Source: Ulota crispa
Lineage: Eukaryota > Streptophyta > Bryopsida > Orthotrichales > Orthotrichaceae
DNA length: 64,000 nucleotides
Assembly (NCBI GenBank): GCA_963920765.1
Contig: OY987245.1
Location: 3,612,727 to 3,676,726 of the forward strand
Direction: 5' to 3'
The notes below the pieces were generated by a model, which worked only from the letters and a program-made list of their open reading frames with translations, made no database searches and was not told the origin of the DNA. Position 1 is the first letter of the stretch. Each line of letters begins with the position of its first letter. Shown piece after piece: positions 57,968-64,000 of the stretch. A program made the translations under genes and the position numbers.

Positions 57968-58922
57968 CCCCTAAAGCCTGACGGGGGTGGCAGAGAAAAA
58001 TAAGACCGAAGCTGCCATTTTTTGATTATTTACTTAAATTATTGTTATTATATTTTGATTTTCAACTGTACAAAAGAGTAATATACAAGTAAGGCAATGT
58101 GTGAAAAAAAAAACCAGCCCATTTGACCGCGTAAATTTTAAGGTTATAATGTTTGAAGTGAGAAAAACACCTTTCTTTTTATTCTTGCAAAATTAGGTCA
58201 GCAGACTTCTAGTCCTCCTAAAGTAAAATTTTTGCTCTACACAAAAACAAGATTTCTGACCATTTACAAGTATTTAATGTTACGTCCACTCACAAAAAAT
58301 TTCAGATGCAAATATAGAATTTAGTTTATTCTAAATCACCCTACAATGCAAGGAGGTTAAATGAATTGGCAATACATTAGTCATTCTTTCATGCTCTCTT
58401 GTGCAATGAAGAAGTTTTTTATATGAAATTTGAATAGTGAAAAATTAGAGGCAAACATTAGGAATATGCAAAAAAAAATTCAAGAGCTTTAGATATATAG
58501 ATTGAAAGATAATAAGGCCTAAAGTTAGAAGAAAATATATTTTCTAGAAACTACCCAAACATAGTTTGACTCCTCTTAGAATGTGGTGTGAGAGCTCAAT
58601 TTTTTGTTTTGTTTTTTACAATTGCATACCATGTTTTATTATTACATACAAGCCAAGTTTCAAAAATTAATGAGAGTTTTAGCAAAAGATTCTCTAAAGA
58701 TGCCCAAATTGCCTAAGGTGCCCAAATTCTTTTGGGTAGCATAACTTTTTACTTGAACATTCTATCAAAACTAGGTTTTTTATTTTATTTATTTTATTTT
58801 CACAAAGATATTCATTGTGTGCACCTTATCTCCAAATTTCAAAACATCATCCAAAAATTAACTTCATAGGAACCTACTTGAACTATTAACCAACTGTTGA
58901 ACAAACTTTTGTGATTTAGAGG
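57968..58922 (+). mobile_element. TTAA-flanked piggyBac-like MITE, family B copy 2
   Basis: TTAA at 57964-57967; right flank decayed to CTAA (58923-58926) after ATTTAGAGG. Left end CCCCTAAAGCC. It aligns with 28068-28961 in order from CAGCCCATTTGACC to AAAATTAACTTCATA. The left 100 bp are unlike that copy and contain ACGGGGGTGGCAGAGAAAAA. Confidence 0.75.
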
Positions 58923-58926
58923 CTAA

Positions 58927-59928
58927 GGTAACTAAAAAATGAACATAATATGAACCGCCTCTAATATTCAATCCAAGAGATAGAATATTCTATCATAGTT
59001 ACAAGCCTAAGCTATTCGACTGATAAATTTCAAAGGAAGAAGTAACTAGCCTTCACACACAAGGATCTGTATAAATTGCAGTGGGTCAAAAAAATACTTT
59101 AGGCCATGCAAATCATACAAACCTAAAAAAGTAGGTCTTTATTTGATGCTTAGTTTTTCTTTTCTTTGCATGGGCTCAAATGAAACACATTGACTTCCAT
59201 GATCACTAATATTATGTATTTGTAAAAGAACGTTCATTTTCTTTAAAATCATTTTCATTCAAGTAGAAGATTCAAGTAAATCAATTATGGACATTGTCAA
59301 ATGCTCAAAAAAGTCACCTTTCATAAAGTGTTGATAGATTGCAAGTGTGAGTCTCAGATTCAGCACCAGAAGTCTTGAATTTTTTTTTTGATTAGTTTTA
59401 GATTTACATTAATATAAGTAGAATAGCCATTTATGTTGATTTAGATTAGTTAAACCAAATGGTTAGCAATACACTATTTACCCTACTCCATTTGGCAAGT
59501 CATTCAGAGTACTTTAGTGGGATTTAGTAGTTTTTAGTTAGTTAAGTGACACATGTTCCATGGGGCTTGGGATCCCCTCCAAAAGTCCCCACTAACCTAA
59601 TTAGAGAGGGTTAGTTTAGGAGTAGATTAGTTATACCATGGCCAATGGCCAATGGCCACACCACTAGTTCACGACTCAACAAAAAATTACCAATGATTTG
59701 GTGCGTCTATACAAGAACCCTTAGAGCCTTCCGCCCCTCGGGAGGCGTAGTTCCAAGCAATCAACATAACCAAGGAAGTCAGCAATTGGCAGTAAAATGC
59801 CACCAAAATTCATGAGAGAGTTTCCCATGAATCGAAGATACTACCCCAAATATGAAGTTGTTTCGATAGCAACAAGGCCCTAAACAACCACCACCAACTG
59901 ACATGAAGAATTCAAACAACATCAAATG
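58927..59928. other. Intergenic stretch, nothing identified
   Basis: No gene or bounded element seen. TGGCCAATGGCCAATGGCC near 59638 is a three-unit micro-repeat. Confidence 0.4.
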
Positions 59929-59936
59929 GCAAGATA

Positions 59937-60719
59937 CTTGGGGGGAGGTCACTCTCCAATTTTTAGTAAACTACGTGAGATAAAAAAAAGGTCAATTTTA
60001 TTCATTGGAGGTAAATTTTATATTTTGTTAGAAATACCATAGCACCAAAAATATGTCTACTACTTCATTATATATAAAATAAGGTGGTGAATAATGCCTT
60101 CATTTTAGAATTCCGTAGAAATAAAATAGGGTAGGAAACATAGGATCCTCTAGAAAGTGTTTAGTATAATGAGTTTGATTATTATTGTTTGACAAGTTTT
60201 AATGAAAAATTAAGTATTTTATGTCCAAGTTTTGAAAAGAATGGAGGGAAAATTATTCAAAATTACTTTGACAACTAGGTTGGAGCATGCAAGCTTGTGT
60301 GTGATGTGGGATTGTGATAGGTTCTTTGCTTAAGCTTCTGTGTGGTGGGAAAATGTAATTGTTGTTTGCATAAAATTGTGCGTGGTGTGGGATTGATTGG
60401 TTGTTTGCTTCAGCTTCATGATCTTTGTTGCTTTTTCTCATTCAAAGGTGTTTTTTGTAATTCAAATGCTTGTAAGGGCCAAAGTATACACATAATTTTT
60501 TTCTTATGATACTTTTGTGTTTGTAAAAAAATAGGGTTTGAAAAATTATGTCATATAATCATTTAGAAATAAGCACATGGTACCCTAAAATACACTAAAA
60601 TAACTTTTTATCTAAAGAAATGGAGGAAAAAATTATCTTAAAAAATCTAAATACCCCCCATTTAATTACCCCATTATTGCAGGTGGTATCTAATTGTAAA
60701 AGGGTGTGACCTCCCCGAG
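59937..60719. mobile_element. hAT-like non-autonomous element with 8-bp near-duplication
   Basis: GCAAGATA at 59929-59936 and GCAAAATA at 60720-60727 differ at one base. Left end CTTGGGGGGAGGTCACTC, right end inverted CTCGGGGAGGTCACAC with a 2-base indel in the G run. Eight-base duplications with short inverted ends are typical of hAT elements. The interior is A/T-rich; the 62-codon reverse frame is not a transposase. Confidence 0.6.
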
Positions 60720-60727
60720 GCAAAATA

Positions 60728-61729
60728 TCAACCATCCGGAGTTCAATTGACAGAAGCAAGGAGTGCTTTTTGGCTCCTCCAACAACTTCAAAAGACCTCG
60801 AGGAGTCAATTTGACCAATTGGAATGAACTCCCAATTTTGGGTTTTTCATCCCTCCACCCTTAACCCTTCCATTTAATTTCCTGATGACATGTAGCTTGG
60901 AATTGGAGGTGTGAACAACCAAAACTAACTAATTTGATGCCAAGGAGTCCAATGGTACTATTCATTTGTCATATGGAGCTACGTTCCAAAAATAATCAAA
61001 TTTTCATCTGATTTTCATCCATTTTGAGTTTTTCTTAGATTTCAGGTAGATCTCAAGGGATCCACGGATCTCCTAAGTAGAAGGCCGAGGGGTCCTCCCA
61101 AAATTGTGTAAACATAGGTCCAACTCCTCCCAAAACATCACTTGAATCACTTCCCATTGTAATCCATCAATTGCATCCACATTCTTAGAACCATGTCCTT
61201 CCATCATCACATTCCCTTCCTTAGGTTCTTGTGTCTCCCCTTTGGTTGAGCTTCCCCTTCTTGCATCAAGTTAGGAGTCTTTTGAGCTTAGAGGGTGTTG
61301 GCCCCCTCAAATTAGTAGTGAAAGTTAGAGGTTCTTACTGTCACTTGCATTTGATCCTACTAACCTCTAAGAAGTTGAATTAAGACCTTGTGATGCCGCT
61401 TTTCCATGCTTCTTAGAAGTCCTAGTTAGTTGTGTGCCCAAGCCTTGATAGTTTGGGAGCAGTCCCTCATCCCATAGTCTTAGCTTACCAGTTTCGTTAC
61501 GAGAACTTCACCATATCAGAACAAGCCCTCATAGCAGCTCTATCAGAATCCTTTCAGCTCAGCCTTAGCTTTGGCCAGCTCTCTCAATTCCCCTAGCAAC
61601 TCTTTAAGAAGTCACCCCGCTCACAGATTCTCTCATCTTGAGGCTCTGCCTCGCTTCCAGATTCTCTCAGCCGGTGACAGTCGCAGCCTCGATTCCCTTT
61701 CAACATCCCAGCTCTAGCAGCAAGCTCAC
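60728..61729. other. Composition shift, no gene called
   Basis: From about 61,100 the DNA becomes C- and T-rich on the plus strand and stays so to 62,600. No splice chain or long frame found before the tandem region. Confidence 0.4.
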
Positions 61730-62400
61730 GGCCCCTTGACCCCCCGGCAATTGCTCACCAGCCCCAACCGAGAGCCTCTCAGCTTCTCTCCTCAATACTA
61801 CACTCAGGCTCTCAATTCCAGTCAGCTGTAGCTAGAGTTTTGGCAATTGCCCATCAGTCACAGCCTAAGCCTCTCATTCTCTCCTCAATACTATACTTGA
61901 GCTCTCACTCTCCCAGTCAGCCTGTAGCTAGAAGTCTCGGCATTGCCACCGATAACAGCCCAGAAGCCTCTCAGTCCTCTTGTGATTCTACACTCGAGCT
62001 CTCAAATCCCGTCAGCTGTAGCTATGGTCTTGGCAATTGCCCATCAGTCACAGCCGGAACCCCTCAGCCTCTCCTCGATACTACACTCGAGCTCTCACTC
62101 TCCCAGTTAGCCATAGCTAGAGCCTCGGCATTGCCCATCAGTTACCGCCAAAACCGTACCCAGAGTCTTGGCAATTACCCACCAGTCACAGCCCAAGCCT
62201 CTCAGCTTCTCTCGTGATTCCACACCCGAAGCTCTCAATTCCAGTCGAAACTTGTAGCTAGAGTCTCGGAAATTGCTTAGCAGTCACAGCCCAAGCCTCT
62301 CAGCTCCTCTCGTGATTCCACACCCAACGCTCTCAATCCCAATCAGAGTCTCGGCATTGCTCACCGATCACCGCCTAGAGCCCGCTCATCTTCTCCCTGA
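61730..62400. repeat. Degenerate tandem repeat, unit about 95 bp, six to seven copies
   Basis: Units carry CAGTCAGCTGTAGCTAGAG, (C/T)TTGGCAATTGCCCATCAG, TCACAGCC-AAGCCTCTCAG, CTCTC-TGATTCCACAC and CGAGCTCTCA in this order, with indels. The 125-codon frame at 61840-62217 and the 105-codon frame after it exist because units near 96 bp keep phase in part. They are Ser/Leu/Pro-rich and resemble no family I know. A retrotransposon leader or LTR is possible, but no LTR ends, primer site or pol domains are visible. Confidence 0.75.
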
Positions 62401-62429
62401 TCCCACAACCCAGCTCCGAGTTTGTTCGG

Positions 62430-62600
62430 CTTCCGCCTCCCCGGGTATCAGCCAAAACGCCCGGGCATCAGTTGGGTACCCGCCATGGCACCCCCGGGTA
62501 TTAGCCGGGTGTCGAAGGTCCTCCAGGGCTTTGTTCTTCGACTCCAGGGCTTGTTCTTGCTCCAGGGCTTTGTTTTTGCTCCGCAACTGATCTCCAGGCC
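62430..62600. repeat. C/G-rich patch of short direct repeats
   Basis: CCGGGTATCAGCC, CCGGGCATCAG and CCGGGTATTAGCCGGG recur within 90 bp, followed by CCAGGGCTTTGTTCTT, CCAGGGCTTGTTCTTG and CCAGGGCTTTGTTTTTG. This is two adjacent micro-arrays in the most G/C-rich part of the window. The open frames on both strands here are set by the repeats. Confidence 0.75.
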
Positions 62601-62725
62601 CGGTTCCCAGAACTAAACAAAAGGTCTTTAAAGGGAAAGGCATAAGCCTTAACTCACACCAACTCTTTTTGGCTCTTATAGAGATTATTCTAAGTGTATC
62701 AATTGCTTGGGCCACTAAATTCACA

Positions 62726-62861
62726 GGTAAAAAAACAAGTCCACAATGACTAAGTGATAATGACTAAATCATGACTATACAGTCATTTTACAGTCATTTT
62801 TTAGTTGTTGTTTAATCATTACAGTTATTGTCACTTAGTTGTTGTGAACTTGTTTTTTACC
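62726..62861. mobile_element. Hairpin MITE with GGTAAAAAACAAG ends
   Basis: Left GGTAAAAAAACAAGTCCACA then ATGACTAAGTGATAATGACT; right end inverted GGTAAAAAACAAGTTCACAA then CAACTAAGTGACAATAACT. The middle repeats ATGACTATACAGTCATTTTA. The arm motif TAGTCATTGTGGAC also occurs alone near 3160. Confidence 0.7.
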
Positions 62862-63257
62862 AATGTAATTTTTTTTATTTTTTGAAATTAATCTAGTCGA
62901 GTCATAGTTGGATACTTGGAAACAAACAATTCCGTCATATCTTGTTTATTAGTTGGACAAGGAGATATTTCCCGGCATCTTAAGCACTATTGTGGATAAC
63001 TAAGGAGGTTAAGGTTAGTTCCAGTCCCTTAACCCAATAATCGGTTTATGTTGTAATTATTTGTCACATGTCCGTAACAGAGACCGGTCTGCTAGTGGGT
63101 GCTGTTCAAACAACCCATTAAAGGTTTGTGATTATTCATCATCAAGGAAATTTCCACGTTAGTAGCTACTAACCGCCAAGGAAGGCATTAGCAAAGTTTT
63201 GAGCCCTCCAAAAGGCCCCTAAACTCCACTTGAGAGATGTGCATATAGAGAAAAAAG
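62862..63257. other. Intergenic stretch, nothing identified
   Basis: No gene, tandem array or inverted-repeat element seen. Confidence 0.4.
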
Positions 63258-63319
63258 TTGCCATTTCTGACTGTCAGAATTTGCCATTTTTGACTGTCAG
63301 AATCTGCCATTTCTGACCT
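63258..63319. repeat. 23-bp tandem repeat, about 2.7 units
   Basis: TTGCCATTTCTGACTGTCAG plus AAT repeated with single-base differences. Confidence 0.85.
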
Positions 63320-63662
63320 CTGCAGTGTGTCATATGATGTGCCACGGCGGTTTTAGTATTATTATTTTTATTTTACTATTTTGTTCACCTCCGTTATGTA
63401 GAGCAGCATAGATTTTTAGGGGTCCTCTAGAGGGTTCAAAATTTTGCTAATGATGGAGGCCATCAAGAATCCAAGTGTAGGGTACATAGCATCCCACGAC
63501 AAGGTATGATTACTTTCAATTCTCAAGTCTTCCCATGCAATTTTGGCCTTTGGCTCATTAGGTAATTTGTTCATGTTACGATCATTGCTTGTGTTGTAGA
63601 CTTATTAGAAAGATTTATTGCTTAGAAGGCATCTTTAGTTGGAAATTTACAAACCAAACCAC

Positions 63663-63794
63663 CACTTGTAGAAAACCATGTTGACGTCAACATAAACTAC
63701 ATGATGTTTTCATGCTTCTAACGCATAAATTTGTGTTAGAAGCATGAAAACATCATGTAGTTTATGTTGACGTCAGCATAGTTTTCTACTAGTG
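63663..63794. mobile_element. Near-perfect CACTA-type hairpin (132 bp)
   Basis: Starts CACTTGTAGAAAACCATG and ends with the near inverse ATAGTTTTCTACTAGTG. The arm from GTTGACGTCAACATAAACTA to ATGCTTCTAAC is mirrored with one or two mismatches, with an 18-base loop. CACT(A/T)GTAGAAAA is the start of many short CACTA-derived plant elements. The low divergence between arms indicates a recent element or constraint on the stem. Confidence 0.85.
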
Positions 63795-63935
63795 AACCCT
63801 TTTATGCTCTATTGTTTCTGCTCATTTTCCAACCTATCCACGGTTTGGACTTTGAACCCGGTTGTGCCTTAACTAGCCTCTTTAGGGGGAGGTTTGTGCA
63901 CTCATACTCACCAGAGCCAATTCTCACTAGCACTT

Positions 63936-63998
63936 GAGAGAGCTCACCTGCAGCCACTCTCCTAGCCCTCCGAGAGCTCACTGCAGCCATTTCCTAGC
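63936..63998. repeat. Two tandem units of about 36 bp at the right edge
   Basis: GAGAGCTCACCTGCAGCCA...CCTAGC and GAGAGCTCACTGCAGCCA...CCTAGC. A 62-codon reverse frame (63802-63990) crosses them; unrecognised. Confidence 0.7.
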
Positions 63999-64000
63999 AT

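Noticed and set aside
61260..62620. Complete LTR retrotransposon
   Set aside because: No TG...CA direct repeats, primer binding site, polypurine tract or gag/pol motifs could be identified.

Overview
This is A/T-rich eukaryotic nuclear DNA, most likely from a land plant with a repeat-rich genome. The plant assignment rests on mobile-element signatures: Stowaway-type ends (TACTCC...GGAGTA with TA target duplications), CACTA-type hairpins (CACTAGAAG, CACTACAAG, CACTTGTAGAAAA) and GAGCATCTCC ends. No bacterial operons, tRNA, rRNA or CRISPR array were seen. No open frame is long enough, or protein-like enough, to call a confident gene. The first 95 bases are a gap.

Layout. 96-2850 is less A/T-rich and unique-looking, with a weak candidate for part of a spliced gene (2214-2798). 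From about 2.9 kb to 60.7 kb the window is a mosaic of short non-autonomous DNA transposons, foldback elements, minisatellites and unassigned A/T-rich filler. Isolated exon-like islands lie at 29.13, 38.43 and 54.71 kb. From about 61.2 to 62.6 kb the composition shifts to C/T-rich, with degenerate tandem repeats. The right edge has hairpins and short tandem repeats.

The main result is one dominant class of element. Each is flanked by TTAA and begins CCCCTAAAGG or a variant (CCCCTAAATGCCC, CCCCAAAACGACC, CCCCTGAGCGCCC), with the same sequence inverted at the other end. I find 17 copies with both ends and one truncated copy, together about a fifth of the window. They share ends but fall into several internal families of 0.09 to 1.1 kb. 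Some are nested inside other repeats that have sister copies elsewhere in the window. Comparing interrupted with uninterrupted sisters shows that the TTAA is a duplicated target site. TTAA duplication with ends starting CCC is the signature of the piggyBac superfamily, which I know mainly from animals, fungi and protists/algae, not as a dominant plant MITE class. No transposase is encoded here, so the assignment is an inference from ends and target site.

Other DNA transposons include a Mutator-like element with a perfect 9-bp duplication (57.3 kb), a hAT-like element with an 8-bp near-duplication (59.9 kb), two Tourist/Harbinger-like copies of exactly 317 bp, Stowaway copies, three copies of a CACTACACTAAATA-ended family and two large related foldbacks. 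Several are nested up to three levels deep (55.4-56.9 kb), which gives a relative order of insertion.
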